DNA of 64,000 bases from Silurus meridionalis (GCF_014805685.1 NC_060896.1:10814889-10878888), one strand, 5' to 3'. Shown: positions 12,690-26,859, counted from the stretch's first letter. A program made the numbers and translations. The notes: generated from the letters alone by a model not told the origin.

Positions 12690-13099
12690 CTGTTAGTTAG
12701 TGCACATATGCCTTTTGTTGTTTAATGTTATGCGATAAACGGGAGGCGAAAGTAGAAGCTCGGCGCTGAACAGCACACAGGAGAATGTGGGATGAGCAGC
12801 AAAAGCAAAGAATGAACACCGGCAGGATCGGGGGAAACCGCGATGCGCTTTGAAAAGAAAAGAGCAGCTGTTGAGAGAGTGCCGGTGGGAAGGCACGTAC
12901 CGGGATACGCATAAGCGATAACAACGACCGCCGTGAACCAACATATACCAACAATAACGGACGGTGAGAGTGTGGAAGTTTAAATACGAGCTGGTGATGA
13001 GTGCTAAACGAGCACCATATGTGCGCGATTGAAGCCGGGAGCTTCAGAGAAAGCACCTGCCACGCCGAAGGGGGCGTGGCAGGTGGATTCCTGACAGTT
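12690..13099 (-). mobile_element. Probable solo LTR (minus strand)
   Basis: Read on the minus strand it starts TGTCAGGAATCCACCTGCCA, contains a TATTTAAA word and later ATTAAA, and shows no coding sequence. Its GC content and CpG density are much higher than the flanks. The start carries a perfect 13-bp inverted repeat (13054-13066 with 13073-13085). It looks like a Gypsy-type LTR left after recombination, but the end is not fixed. Confidence 0.4.
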
Positions 13100-13255
13100 A
13101 ACGAACGTGTACTGTATGTACATTTTTATAGCATGCCTTCATCAAACAAATCGCGGCAACGCTGTTGTGTAAAAAACCCTCCACAAAACACGTGCATGCA
13201 CATTCTCATTTATTAACGCACATCATGTACATAAAGAAATTTCAAGCACGTTAAT

Positions 13256-13355
13256 ATACTGCCGCCATATTGATTTTCGTTTATCTCGATCATCGGTTAT
13301 CTCGATGCTTTTTGGCAACCCCCTAGGACATCGACATAACCGGGTTCCACTGTAT
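13256..13355. mobile_element. Fragment of pogo/Tigger-like non-autonomous element
   Basis: The right side ends in ACATAACCGGGTTCCACTGTA. Its inverse complement, TACAGTGGAACCCGGTTATG, is a typical pogo-type terminal sequence next to a TA target. Repeated TTATCTCGAT words lie inside. I could not find the opposite end with confidence. Confidence 0.45.
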
Positions 13356-14340
13356 ATTCGTGCACTGTGTATTATCTTGGGTACTGTTATATATAAGGTA
13401 CATACGCCATATTTACATATTTCACATAAATATCACATATTTATTTATTATTAACTTATTTTTAAATATTCAGAATATTACCTATAGTATTCTTTAATAA
13501 CATCTTGCACTTATTGTAGATTAAGACAGTGGCCGGACATCAGGGCCATCAGAATCACTGACTTACGTTTTAATATATATTTTTTCCATGAATATGCATT
13601 AAATTTTATTCCCAATAGTCTATTTTCTCAATTTCATGGCATTGCTTTCAGATGCACAGCACATTGGAGCAGCATCTGAGTGAAAACATTTCAGTTTAAG
13701 TTTCAGACGTGTTGCCAGAGTCAAAGGGGTCAAACTGACGTAAGTCCATCACACTGCAGCAGTCATATTGATTAAAATCTATGTTGCAACAAGCTGTTAC
13801 TTTAACCAATCACTCAGCTTACTCCAAGGCCACCTTAAAGGCATCATGTTGGCATTTCCACATCCCTTAATTGAATGGTTAAAGTGTGCGCTTATCAGCT
13901 CTCAAACTGCATTTGCTTTAACGTGCACAATCGCAAATATATTCGTGTGGAAAATTCCCAGGAAAACACTGTAAACCAGGTAATGCACTGAAAAAATGCA
14001 CAAAAATGCAAAATAAAAATTCTGCGGTGATGTATTGCTGCTTCTGCTAGAGATGATGTACACATTAAAGCTGTGGCTACCAAGAAAGTAGACTTGTTGA
14101 ATTGTGTAAATTGGGTTTCTGGCTTTAGTAATAGCATTCATTCTCCCTGCATGAGATACCTGTCTGTGATGCAGCTTTCTGTTATACTGCACTTCAGTAA
14201 TAATGATGGTTTCTATAGCCGTGGCATAATGGTAATGATCGTATGAAGAGGTAGATTAGGTAGGACACCACTGAAGACCTATGTGTAAAATGCAAAGCCC
14301 ACCACTGTATTTAGACATTTGTGCTCAACAGCTTCTGGAC

Positions 14341-14478
14341 ATCTTCACTGCCCATAGACTAGTTATTACTTATATAATTACATATTTAACTGTTTGTAAA
14401 TAGCACCTGATAAATGCTGAATTTTCTTTTTATAGTAACTATAATAGTAACTGAACTATTAAATGACAATAAAATTGC

Positions 14479-14541
<63 letters not shown>
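14341..14541 (+). mobile_element. L2-like LINE 3' UTR with (ATCT)n tail
   Basis: The sequence TGACAATAAAATTGCAT followed by about 15 ATCT units is a common 3' end of fish L2-type LINEs, which finish in a short tandem repeat. Only the 3' UTR is present. The tetranucleotide tract spans about 14479-14541. Confidence 0.55.
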
Positions 14542-15049
14542 AGTCTCTCTGTAAAAGTACATAAGTTGATCATGTGTTTTTGTCACATTTATTTTTGACA
14601 CCATTCCCAGAAAAAAAAACATGCCACTGAGTGTTCTCTATTTTGACCTTCAAGGGAAACCAATAAAGATCATATACATATACATATGTGAGTCAGTGCA
14701 TTAAAGTAATTAATTTCCCAGGTTGGTCAAAATATCTAGGAAAAGGGGTCAATGCTAGTCACTATTAGATATTTTAATATTTTATTCACTGATAGTTACC
14801 ATGGTTTCAGCGGTATTTGCAGGTTAGCATGATATAGCCATACTAAATATACAGTATATAAAAAGAAAGCTATGTAACAGATATCTTCCTGGTAAAATGA
14901 GATACATTGCCCATACTGACCACAAATCAAAGTATTGTTAATAATAAACATTCTGTACAAAAATACGTGTGTATTTAAAGGATCTAAGTGCTGCATCACT
15001 GTTTGATAGTATCATCATATCATTTAAACAATATTTTTTTTAAACAGGG

Positions 15050-15320
15050 GCACACTGGCACAGTGGGAAATGCTGCTGCCTCACAACTCAAGGGTCTCTG
15101 GTTCAGTCATGAGCTCAGGATACTGTTTAAATATGCATTCCCTACTGCTTTTCAAAAATATGTAGATAATTTAGCTATGCTAAATTGCAAATGTGTGTGC
15201 ATGGTACTCTGCAACGAACCAGTGTCCATTCAGAATGTATTCCTTCTTCATCCAATCACCTGCAATAGGCTCAGGATCCTCTGTGAAACTGACTACGATA
15301 AAGTGATTTCAGAAGAGGAA
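15050..15320 (+). mobile_element. Degenerate SINE/LINE-tail repeat
   Basis: Word order GGCACAGTGGGAAATGCTGC, CTCACAACTC, GGTTCAGTCATGAGCTCAGG and later AATAGGCTCAGGATCC and GATAAAGTG follows a widespread fish repeat that is also present in pieces at 51405-51512 and 61380-61540. It is strongly diverged. Confidence 0.5.
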
Positions 15321-15346
15321 AGAATTAATTACACTCTTTTACAGTA

Positions 15347-15691
15347 CAGTAATCCCCCGTTTATCATGGTGGTTACGTTCCAAAACCGCCTGCGATATAC
15401 GAAAAAACACAATAAACGGACGCCACCCCAAAAATGCTATTTTATGTATACAGTACTGTACTGTATTAAGATTTTACTTCATTTTATAATTAATAATTAA
15501 ATTTTCATTCAATAATTTCATTATTTTAACATAAAACAGCATAAAAACATCTCCCTATAAGGGTTTTGGTCTATCGTGTTATCCGCAAAAGGTTGGGAAA
15601 TTCAGAGAAACAAATTAGTTATGTGGCAAATGCAATTCCACGATAAACCGGGGGTGCGAGATTCAAACCGCGGTAAAGTGGGGGATTACTG
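15347..15691. mobile_element. Pogo/Tigger-like MITE with TA target duplication
   Basis: The left end CAGTAATCCCCCGTTTATC and right end GTAAAGTGGGGGATTACTG are inverse complements over their outer 12 bases and partly beyond. TA dinucleotides flank both ends (15345-15346, 15692-15693). At 345 bp without a transposase frame, it is a non-autonomous element. TA duplication and the terminal motif suit the pogo/Tigger branch of Tc1/mariner. Confidence 0.8.
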
Positions 15692-16079
15692 TACACTTTG
15701 TACACCATTGTGTGTATATGAAGGACTTGTAGAAGTGTTTTAAGAAGTCCATAAAATAATCACTCTAGAATTAAAGATGAGATTACGGTCACTCCTAGAC
15801 TAGACTTTGTTATGCTCACATTTCTAAACACACTTACACACCCTTCAGTGCCTGGAACAGAGCAAACATAGCTACACAATAAACCTGTGGCACTAACCTG
15901 CCTACGCCTCAGCCCCCACAGCGAGAGGGAGGAAGCCTACGTTTCTTTATGGACCGTGTTTTAAACATCAATACAAATCCTTTGGGGAGGTTGTGAAGGA
16001 CATGCATTTTACAACAAATTCCATGCATTGAAACAGTATGCACACAGAGGAACAACTGTACACTATCCATTTTATCAGT

Positions 16080-16600
16080 TTTGTTTAATCATGCATGTTT
16101 AATCACTGATGATCATGCAAAACATCATTTATTGAGGAAAATGGTTCTTAGTGGCATGCTTCTAAGTGACAGACATGGTGGTTTAAGTATTTCAGAAACT
16201 GTTGGTCTTCAGGGATTTTTCTAGAGTTTATATGTTTAAAAAAGAGAAGAAAAAAATACATCCAGTGAGCAGCGGTTCTGAGGGAAGAAATGCTTTGTTG
16301 ATGAAAGCGCTCAGAGGACAACTGGCAGACTGATTTAAGTTGACAGGAAGGCTGTGACAACTCAAATAAACTCTCTTTATAACCACGGTGAGCAGAAAAG
16401 CAACTCAGAACACATCAAGCCTTGAGGTGGATAGTTTTAACAGCAGATGACCACAACAGGTTGTAATCCTCTCACCCAAGGGGCTATACTGGGAGCAGGG
16501 TTACAGACCAAATTGAATCATGCCACATGATTGGCTTGTTGGATAACTGCTCGATTGTAGACATGTACAGATGTTCCTAATAAAGTGGCTGATGAGTATA
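16080..16600 (+). mobile_element. Tc1-like transposon remnant
   Basis: Same family as 59800-61158. Shared words include AAGTATTTCAGAAACTG, CATCCAGTGAGCAGCGGTTCT and CCTTGAGGTGGATAG, and it closes with the family 3' end CCTAATAAAGTGGCTGATGAG. It has large internal deletions and no open transposase frame. Confidence 0.75.
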
Positions 16601-17478
16601 CATAAAAATTTATTAGGCTGAAATGGCCTCCACTATCAAACTATAAAAATCCAAAAAATGCAATGTGTGAAGGAATGTCACATTTTAAAATGAGGTTCAG
16701 TGTAAAGATCAACACTGTATTCTGCAAAATCAGTAACGTTCAGTAAGGCAGCACTTCTTCAGTTTTTCTACCTCTGCAGTAAGTTTCTCTATTTTTCCCC
16801 AAAATGCAAGTCTGTGCACATGGCTTATGTATATGTCTTATCGCATCATTGCAATAGCAATGATGCATAAACTGGTGCAATGACAGATGTGGAATAAACT
16901 CATCAGCAGTAAACACGCTATCCCGAAGACAGATTAAGACTCATTTAAATACATTATGTGCCTTCTCTGAGTTACATTTGTGACTGCAAACATAATCTGG
17001 TTTAAGCACTGCACCAGTGTTAGCCAGAGAACGGGAAATTTGATTATACTTGATTTTGCCACTCTCCACAAAGGGAAAACTACATGTTTTTCAACACAGG
17101 GATGTTGCCACAGACTGAATGACAGTGAGTCACTGGTATTTCCTTGACATGCTAAAACCAATCACGGTCTGAAGCAATGACTTCTACTAGTATTTCCGCT
17201 TTTCTGTTTTGTTTTTTTCTTCAGTCCAAATGCATACACTAAACTGAAACACTAAATTCAGAGGAAAAAGCTCCTCAAACAAGCATCTGTTGTCACCACA
17301 TTTAAATACTGAGCCATAAAAAATCCTTGCTGCCATACCCACACTTTCAAACACTTGTAACACATCCAGAGCGTGCACACTCACATGCAATCTCAAATTA
17401 GAAATCCAAGGTCATATTATCATGTATCTGAGACTCTAAATTCCTGTACTCAGGCCCATCAGCAGGCAGACTACAGTA

Positions 17479-17480
<2 letters not shown>
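16601..17480. other. Non-coding DNA, no gene seen
   Basis: No recognisable gene or repeat. Minus-strand frames at 16934-17161 and 17187-17396 are short and unsupported. Confidence 0.5.

Positions 17481-17573
<93 letters not shown>
17481..17573. repeat. (CA)n microsatellite
   Basis: About 46 CA units, interrupted once by TCAC. Confidence 0.95.
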
Positions 17574-17575
<2 letters not shown>

Positions 17576-18128
17576 TGATGTCAGTGCCTGGGCAAGTGGC
17601 CCAGGAGATCATTTAACTGGATAAACATAATAGTAGGGTTCTGAGCAAAGGTCCATCAAAACACAGAAAAGACATCTTTGGCTCTCTTGAGGAAAAAACA
17701 AAACAAACAAAACCAACCATGTTTTATAATTATTAATGCTGTCATTTTTGTGGTAGCTAACTTCTGCTATTTTACTCTATATGCACACTTTTCTATGCTT
17801 TTATATAATGTAAATTTTTTTAAAACAAAAGACCATAAAAAATCTATGGTTGTTGAGTTTTTCCTACCAGTGCAACTTCCTTTGAGACCTTGCTGATAAA
17901 GGTTTTAAAAAAATGATGAATGATTCCTTAAATAACCTTTATGCCAGTAAGAAGCCCCAAAGATTAAAGCATATTTTGTATTTGTATTATTATTATAATT
18001 TTTTTTATATATGGTTGATTAACCTAAAAACACGTGAGGTGCTTGATGCTGTCTCACCAGTGCATCCTGTTAAAGTGCCTCTTTAAACGCTGCTCCCAAA
18101 GATCACTAGTAACCTTTAGAGTCTCTTA

Positions 18129-19290
<1,162 letters not shown>

Positions 19291-21410
19291 ATAAAAGAGA
19301 TGAAGAACACATCCGAAACACTCGTGTGAAAACTGAACCACTGTAAACAAGTCCACATAACGGTACTGAAACCGTACTAGTATCCTTCACAACTCGTATT
19401 GCTGCACTATTACAACCTATTGCCTACTATAGTCCAGTTATTTGCTGGATTATGTGGTTTTTGGTCACCAACTCAGTACCTTCATTTCCATTCTTCCACT
19501 TCAATTTACGCCACTTTGTCTTAGCTGTTTTATTCCGTGAAAGCTTCAAAATGCATGCAGGAGATGCTTTCATCAAATGCCCAAATCAAAAGGCCAAATT
19601 TCGATAGAGTTCAATGCATCACATTCATCTTCTTTCCTTGATCAATTAGCTGTTTATAATTTTGTTCAAATGAAACATATGTCTCGAGAAAAGTGATATG
19701 GATAAGATGAACACCTGGCAAAGGCAACAAGACTCTTTTAAATGAATATTTAATGCCATGCATAATGTATCACATATCCTGAATGGGTTCGTTCTTGTGA
19801 GCTCTAAAGCATGTACAGTGTCTGTCAAGGTCATTTGGTTCTCTAGATGGAGCGGGAGATTAGAAAAACATTCAAATATTCAGCAACTGGAATATATTAA
19901 AGTTTATGAGAATGATGCTAAACATAGTGTCATTATTAAATCTAAGAGAACATGACATTTCAGATGAGAAAGTAGTCAAAGTAACTGCTTCTTAGAGATA
20001 TATTATTACCTGTATGGTGAAACACAGATCAGTGTTTTTAACCACGTGGCAGTAAATACAAATAGAGAAAGTGATTTTTAACAGAATACTCAACCCACTG
20101 ATCACATTTTCTCACCAGTTTATATCATATTTATTCATTTGTCTTCTGCGCTCTTTACTTATTGTAAATGGGTTGGTTAGTTTTCTGATGGCATACTGCC
20201 ATCTAGTGTTCACTAGCGTCATTTTGTGATAACAAAAATTTTATTTCTAGACATACTACATAAATCCTGGGAGAACAGTATATAATACTGAATATATAAA
20301 AAATTTTAGTTTATTTTTATTTTCAATCAATTTTATATTATTTACTCTTTCCATGTTATTAGCCTAACTAAATACATCTCAGTAAAAGAGTTGATATGTC
20401 TTACAGAACTAACATGACTAAAAAGGACGATGACTAGGATACAGAAGAAAAAAATTAAACCCTCCCACATTAGTGTCATATTTGCCTTAATTTTGTTTAA
20501 TTTTTTTAAGCAACCAACACCCAAAATATGATGCATTTTCATTGCAAGGGGCTGTATTGCTGTTGAAGAAAGAAACATTCAAAGTAGATCCTTTAAACCT
20601 GATTTAACCTTTTCAGCACTGCCTAGAAATAAGTTAAAAAGGGAAAATAAGTCTAGCATCTATTCATTTCAGCACAGTTTAGTAAAAGCAACTTACTTCA
20701 GCTAATTGTTAAATATTAATGCCTATTTCTTGCCTTGCCTGGTTGTTCTGTACCTCATTTTATTGTTTACTCAATTTATTGCTGATCGATGAGCTATCCT
20801 GAGTTCAATTATTGGGCATCCAAAATTTGGCAGCATTAAATCTTCAATTTTGGGGGCAAAAAAATGCTGAACAAGAACAATCAATGAATAATATCCTTAC
20901 TTTGCATTCGAAAATCCTGAACTATGACATAACCATCATGGTGCTAAATAATGGATAAAATATTTGCATTAGTTTTGATTTAACTTTCAAACTTGAAATT
21001 CTGCTGAACTTTTACATAAGAAGTAAATATTTAGAAATGGCTAGGCATATAAAACAATAAAAAAGATATAGTATAAAGGCTTCCAGTGGCATGAAGTATA
21101 AATCCAGAAATTAAATATAATTTTAATAAAGCAACAATTGTACATGGTGAGCTGCAGTGATTTGAATAATGATGTATGTATTAAACAAGAGCAGAGGGGA
21201 ATTCTCTAACAATATGCGTATATAGGAGAAAAGGTCTAGATGAACAAATGGTCATCAGGGTGTCAAGATGACATCCCAATCGAGTGAGGAAAAAAAGATT
21301 TATGCCTAGCCATATATTATTGTCTTGAAGACCCCTACCAAGTTTTTTGTCAGTGCACAAATTCAGTGCTAAGAGACTGCTTATTTTGCATCTGGTTTAT
21401 AAACAAAATT
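19291..21410. other. abtb3-cry1 intergenic DNA, no gene seen
   Basis: AT-rich, with short unsupported frames only. It separates the divergently transcribed abtb3 (leftward) and cry1 (rightward). Confidence 0.5.
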
Positions 21411-21411
21411 A

Positions 21412-21455
<44 letters not shown>
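21411..21455. repeat. (ATTG)n microsatellite
   Basis: About 11 tandem ATTG units. Confidence 0.95.
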
Positions 21456-21459
<4 letters not shown>

Positions 21460-21571
21460 TAATTTGTCGGAGGACTAGCAAAGAAAATGTTTTGGACAAA
21501 ATCCAAGATGGTTGACAGTACGTACACTTAAATTTCAGATATTTGTATATGTTCACTTTAGCATACTCCTG

Positions 21572-21572
<1 letters not shown>

Positions 21573-21605
<33 letters not shown>

Positions 21606-21627
21606 ACACAGACACACACACACACAG
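21573..21627. repeat. (CA)n microsatellite
   Basis: CA units with two CAGA interruptions. Confidence 0.9.
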
Positions 21628-21777
21628 TGAATTCAGCACAAATTATTCACGATACAAGAAGACATTAATGGTACTGCAAATATTTTCAAGTTTAATGCTG
21701 ATACAAAAATGTTTTGCTGTTCATGTGAGACACGTTGAAGATTATAATATGCAGTAAGAGTTGGTGTTGTTTTATGA

Positions 21778-21811
21778 GAAGGAAGGAAGTAAGGAAGTAA
21801 GGAAGGAAGGA

Positions 21812-21883
<72 letters not shown>
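21778..21883. repeat. (GGAA)n/(GAAA)n purine tract
   Basis: GGAAGTAA-type units pass into about 19 tandem AAAG units. It is all purine on the plus strand, so a triplex-prone tract. Confidence 0.95.
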
Positions 21884-22820
21884 ACAACAATTAGGTGCTT
21901 ACAATCCATCTGTGACTTACAAGACACAATAAATACAAGTAAATATGAAAATTAAATATAGTGAAAATGTTGTTTCAAACAGCTTTTTTCCATCTACCAT
22001 CACCCTACTGTACTCCAGAGATGGGAAGTAATAAAGTAATTTACCTCACTATTTCTTTTTCAGACAACCTTTTACTTTCACTCGTTTCACTTCCTTCCTC
22101 TTACATTTTCAAAACAGATTAGTTACTTTAGTTTTAATCTATTTGGTGACATGATCAATATTTTTTCTTCTCATTGCACACCATTTTCAGCCCATCAACC
22201 CATTTCTTGTCATTTTTTTCAATCTACCACTGGTGTATCATTTCCAGGCTATCATGCACCACAGACTTAGGCTAGCCTATGAAGCTAACAACGAGCTGGG
22301 CAGAGGGCAACAAGAAGTATGTCTAACTTGGATGAGACAGAGGGAGTCAGCGATGTAAACATGACTGAGAACATACATTTTTGATCACCTGATCATTATC
22401 ATATTTTTTATTATATAACATTTTTTGATAAAATTTGAAATTCTTTTGTGTTCATATATTAATATGATATGAGGTCCAGTAAAACAGGTAGTAGTAATGG
22501 CTACTTCTTACATGTCTTTGTACATGTCAGAGCCCAAACTTCTTCACTTTAATTTAAGTGAAAAGATTTAGTAGAAATTTTAAGTAGTCAGTACTTCAAC
22601 TTTTACCAGAGTCTTTTAAAACATGAATATCTGTACTGTACTTTTACATGAGTGAACTCAGTATACTTTTGCCATCGCCGCTGAACTGCATTACATCACT
22701 AGGACACTGATGGCTTAATGACGCTTTACTCAATTTACTTCCAGAAGTCTTTATCATCGTATTTATCATCTGCTCCACTCTGTACATTCTGAATTATCTG
22801 TGAATAATTATAACTGCACT

Positions 22821-23192
22821 GATCAGGCATAACATTATGACCACCTGTCTTATATTGTGGTGATCCCCCATTTGCTGCCAAAACAGTTCTGACCCGTCGC
22901 GCATTAACAGCATTAACTTTTTTAGCTATTTGAGCTACAGGATCTCAGATTGGTGGTTCACCACTGTCAATTCCTTTGACCACTTTGTATAGATACTGAC
23001 CACTGCAGACTGGGAACTGTTCTGGCTCTGTCAAACTTGCTCAAATCTTTTTCTGCTTTCCCATTTTCCTGCTTCTAACACATAAACTTTGAGTACAAAA
23101 TGTTTACTTGCTGCATAAGATCCCACCCACTAACAGGTGTCACGATGGAGAGGTAATCAATGTTATCCTCTTCACTGGTCATAATGTTATAA
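22821..23192. mobile_element. Non-autonomous DNA transposon with terminal inverted repeats
   Basis: Left end GATCAGGCATAACATTATGACCAC and right end TGGTCATAATGTTAT are inverse complements over about 15 bases. This is a widespread fish repeat of about 370 bp, without a transposase frame here. Superfamily is not determined from the sequence. Confidence 0.75.
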
Positions 23193-23264
23193 TGTCATTT
23201 ATATATACTAAGTGTACATACTCAACAGCTTCTGCACATTTTTCACTTTATATGTATTAACAGG

Positions 23265-24612
23265 ATTTTGGAAGGTGAGAAGATGCCTGAGGAATGGAGA
23301 AGGAGTGTGCTGGTAGCAATCTTTAAGAATAAGGGAGATGTGCAGACCTGCAGAAACTACAGGGGAATAACAGTGATCAGTCACACCATGAAGTTATGAG
23401 AAAGAGTAGTGGAAGCCAGGCTGAGAGGAGACGTGACCATCTGTGAGCAACAGTATGGTTTCATGCCGAGGAAGAGCACCACAGATGCCTTATTTGCTTT
23501 GAGAATGTTGATGGAGAAGCATAGAGAAGGTCAGAAGGAGTTGCTTTGTTTGTTTGTGGATTTAGAGTAAGCGTACGACAGAGTGCCAAGAGAGAAGTTG
23601 TGGTATTGTATGAGGAAGTCTGGTGTGTCAGAGAAGTATGTGACGTGATGCAGGACATGTATGAGGACAATGTGACAGCAGTGAAGTGTGCAGTAGGAAC
23701 GTCAGACTGGATGACTTCAAGATGGAGGTTGGACTGCATCAAGGATCGGTTATGAGCCCTTTCCTGTTTGCAGTGGTGATGGACATGTTGACGGACGAGG
23801 TCAGAAATGAGTCTCCATAGACTATGATGTTTGCGGATGATATTGTGATTTGCGGTGAGAGTAGGGAGCAGGTTAAGAAGAGCCTGGAGAGGTGGAGGTA
23901 TGCGCTGGAGAGAAGGGGAATGAAAGTCAGTAGGAGTAAGACAGAGTACATGTGTGTGAGTGAGAGGGAGGACAGTGGAGTGGTGCGATTGAGGGAAAAG
24001 AGGTGGAGAAGGTGGAGGATTTCAGGTACCTGGGGTCAACAGTGCAAAGTAGTGGAGAGTGTGTTAGAGAAGTGAAGAAAAGAGTGCAGGCAGGGAGGAG
24101 TGGGTGGAGAAGAGTGGCAGGAGTGATTTGTGATAGAAGAGTGTCTGCAAGAATGAAAGGGAAAGTTTATTGGACTGTGGTGGGACCTGCGATGTTCTTG
24201 GTTTAGAGACTCAATGCCATTATTGAACAAAAGACAGTAGTTTCAGCTGGAGGTAGCAGAGCTGAAGATGTTAAGGTTTTCGTTGGGAGTGACGAGGATG
24301 GACAGGATTAGAAATGAGTTTATTAGAGGGACAGCGCATGTAGAATGTTTTGGAGACAAGGTGAGTGAGGCGAGATTGAGATGGTTTGGACATGTGCAGA
24401 AGAGGGACACGGGGTCGGTAGAAGAATACTGAGGATGGCGCCACCAGGAAGGAGGAAAAGAGGAAGACCAAGGAGGAGGTTTATGGATGTGGTGAGGGAA
24501 GTCATGCAGGTAGTTGGTGTGAAATAGGCAGATGTGGAGGACAGGGGGGTATGGAGACGATGATCTGCTGTGGCGATCCCTAATGGGAGAAGCCGAAAGA
24601 CGAAGAAGAAGA
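23265..24612 (+). mobile_element. RTE-type LINE, broken reverse transcriptase and 3' end
   Basis: Consecutive fragments in shifting frames read as an RTE-like reverse transcriptase: PEEWRRSVLVAIFKNKGD, CRNYRGITVISH, EQQYGFMPRKSTTDA and LCLFVDLE (with a stop just after). The catalytic FADD box follows (MMFADDIVICGE, about 23824-23859), then RYLGSTVQSSGECVREV. Stops and frameshifts make it dead. It ends with GCTGTGGCGATCCCTAATGG, then an AAG-rich tail. The same 3' end recurs at 61225-61310. Confidence 0.85.
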
Positions 24613-24616
24613 TGTA

Positions 24617-24758
24617 TTTACTGTGCATATATTTACATATACATCTGTACTTGTCAGTTTGGACAATTGCTACAGCTGCAATTGCACTTCTGATAGATGC
24701 TAAATTTGATTTCGTTGCAGTGTGCCTGTATTGTGCAATGACAATAAGATATTAATTA
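24617..24758 (+). mobile_element. L2-like LINE 3' UTR fragment
   Basis: The order AATTGCACTTCTGATAGATG, AAATTTGATTTCGTTG and GTGCAATGACAATAAGAT follows the common fish LINE 3' UTR 'taaatttcgttg...tgtgcaatgacaataaag'. It lies directly behind the RTE tail. Confidence 0.55.
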
Positions 24759-25009
24759 TAAACCATTAATTATGTTTATTGGGCATAAAGCTGTGAAAAA
24801 TATAAGTGCCAGTATTCTAGAGTTAAAGAACCGACTTTGGTATCTGGAGCTAGCCTGGGTCATGTTCTCATCCGGGTACTTTGCTTCTATCCAATCAGCC
24901 ATTGGCACCTGGTCCGAACTGTTGTACATTTCAACTTGTTAAATCCGTTCATCATATCATTGGCCGTTTTACTGGCTTTTATTGAAGGACTTTGAATAAT
25001 GTCGGTGTA

Positions 25010-25270
25010 TTTTCGACGCGAGGGCATCCCACACCGTGAGACACGTGACGTCCAGTGACGCGTGTACTCGGCTCGGACTGGCAGCGGAACATCAAGCGGC
25101 GACTGCGCGAGCGCGTGGGCGGAGTCGCGAACGGCTGAGCGATCGAGCCGGTATAAAAACGCGCGTTGACGCGCGAGATCGCCTCACGTCGTGTCAGACT
25201 TTAATCCGCTGATGTGCACGGAGAAGTGAACTGTCCGTTTGAGCGGAGCGACACGACAGAACGCTTCAGG
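25010..25270 (+). promoter_or_regulatory. cry1 core promoter with E-box, GC box and TATA box
   Basis: A CpG-rich island just upstream of cry1. It contains a canonical E-box CACGTG at 25042-25047, overlapping a CRE-like TGACGTCC (25046-25053). A GC box GGGCGG lies at 25117-25122 and a TATAAAA at 25152-25158. Direct and inverted CCAAT motifs lie farther up (24891, 24901, 24959). CACGTG is the site through which CLOCK:BMAL1 drives CRY1 in the vertebrate clock, so circadian control is the natural inference. Transcription would start near 25180-25190. Confidence 0.7.
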
Positions 25271-25682
25271 AGGAGTTTCTACCTTCCCCTTTCCGTCTTA
25301 TCCTCTTTTCTCCCCGTTCCCGTGCATTTGTGAACCGTTTTCTGAGAGCTAGTTCAGCCTGAACTAAGCTAACCTGGAACTAACCTCACTGCTGTTTTTT
25401 ACATTTTTCCCGAAGAAACAAATCGAGCCAGTGATCTTTTTTTTTCCTTGGTAGCACCGTATGTGACCAATGTTTTTATGAAGTCGTCCTGGATCACTGA
25501 TCTGAGATCCAAATACGTTTTCCTCGAGCAAGTCTGAATGAATTCACAGCAAACTCCGGAAGTCTGGCGTGCTTCGGTCTGCTGCACAGTTCTCACTCCA
25601 GCGTGCCCACGACCTGTCAAGTAAACTTCTTGGAAGCCCTTGCATTCTAGGAATCTTTTTCTAGGACTGAGGGAGTGGAGCA

Positions 25683-26799
25683 ATGGGGGTGAACGCGGTG
25701 CACTGGTTTAGGAAGGGTTTGAGGCTGCATGATAACCCCTCACTCCGGGAATGTATAGTAGGAGCGGACACTTTACGGTGTGTTTACATACTTGACCCCT
25801 GGTTTGCAGGTTCTTCCAACGTGGGAATCAATAGATGGAGGTAAGACATGGAACGCATCCTGTTAAAACATGCAGGAGATCAATAAAGGGGGAATGCATG
25901 AAGGAGAAAATTACAACAACCATTTACTGTTTACCACAAGACATTTTACTTACTGGTATTAAAGGGTATAGACTTGGAAACCAGTATCTGTGCCTAAAAT
26001 AAAATATGCATTCAATTAAATAGATGTTTTAATGTGGTATAGATGTTTTAATGATGAATCAAATTCTGGAGTGATTCACAATTTGGTGATTGTCTGTTCT
26101 AAGACACTTACTAGGAGTTTATTTAGTAGTTTCTTCAAGATCACTAGAGAAATCATCAAACTGTTCCTACAGCACTGAAGAAGTTAACCTCTGGATTGGG
26201 CTTAAAACCTATAGACAACCAGAAAACTGTAAAAACAGTCAGTAAACTTGGATTGTTTCTCTTCCCCTTAAATAAACACTTGATCTGTTAAAGCAACTCT
26301 TCTAAAACTATCTCTGTGTAATCCTTGTTTACGTACAAGGAGTGCTGATGAAGTCAGCACGTGTAAAGTTACACTTGGCTTCCAAGGTTACTGTTGATGT
26401 ACTTTCAGTAATTTAAGAACAGCACTGGCTGAACTCCAAGTTCTTTCCAGTCACAACGTGCCTTTTTTTAATACCGCCGCAGTCTCGTTTTGTAACTCAC
26501 TTGCATACCGTTCTAAAAATTCTCAGGAATGCATGCACCCACATACAGCATCGAGCATAGGTTATTGTTTCTATGGTACATCTGTGTTAAAGAACATTGT
26601 GTGTGTGTGTAGTAGTGGGAGATCTTAGTAGGAGGCTTTACTCTGTCTGGTGATGATGTAAGATGGAGCAGACCCACGTCTCCTCCTCTGGCACAGGACA
26701 GATGGAACTGGGTCATTGGTCAGCAGTGGCAGTTACCACATTCCTCAGTTAGCTTTGACCTACTTTCCCTCCTCTTGCTGTCACCAACTCTGCTGTTAG

Positions 26800-26859
<60 letters not shown>

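Noticed and set aside
14479..14541. Tandem repeats that might look like a CRISPR array
   Set aside because: Simple ATCT units with no spacers, in a vertebrate nuclear genome.
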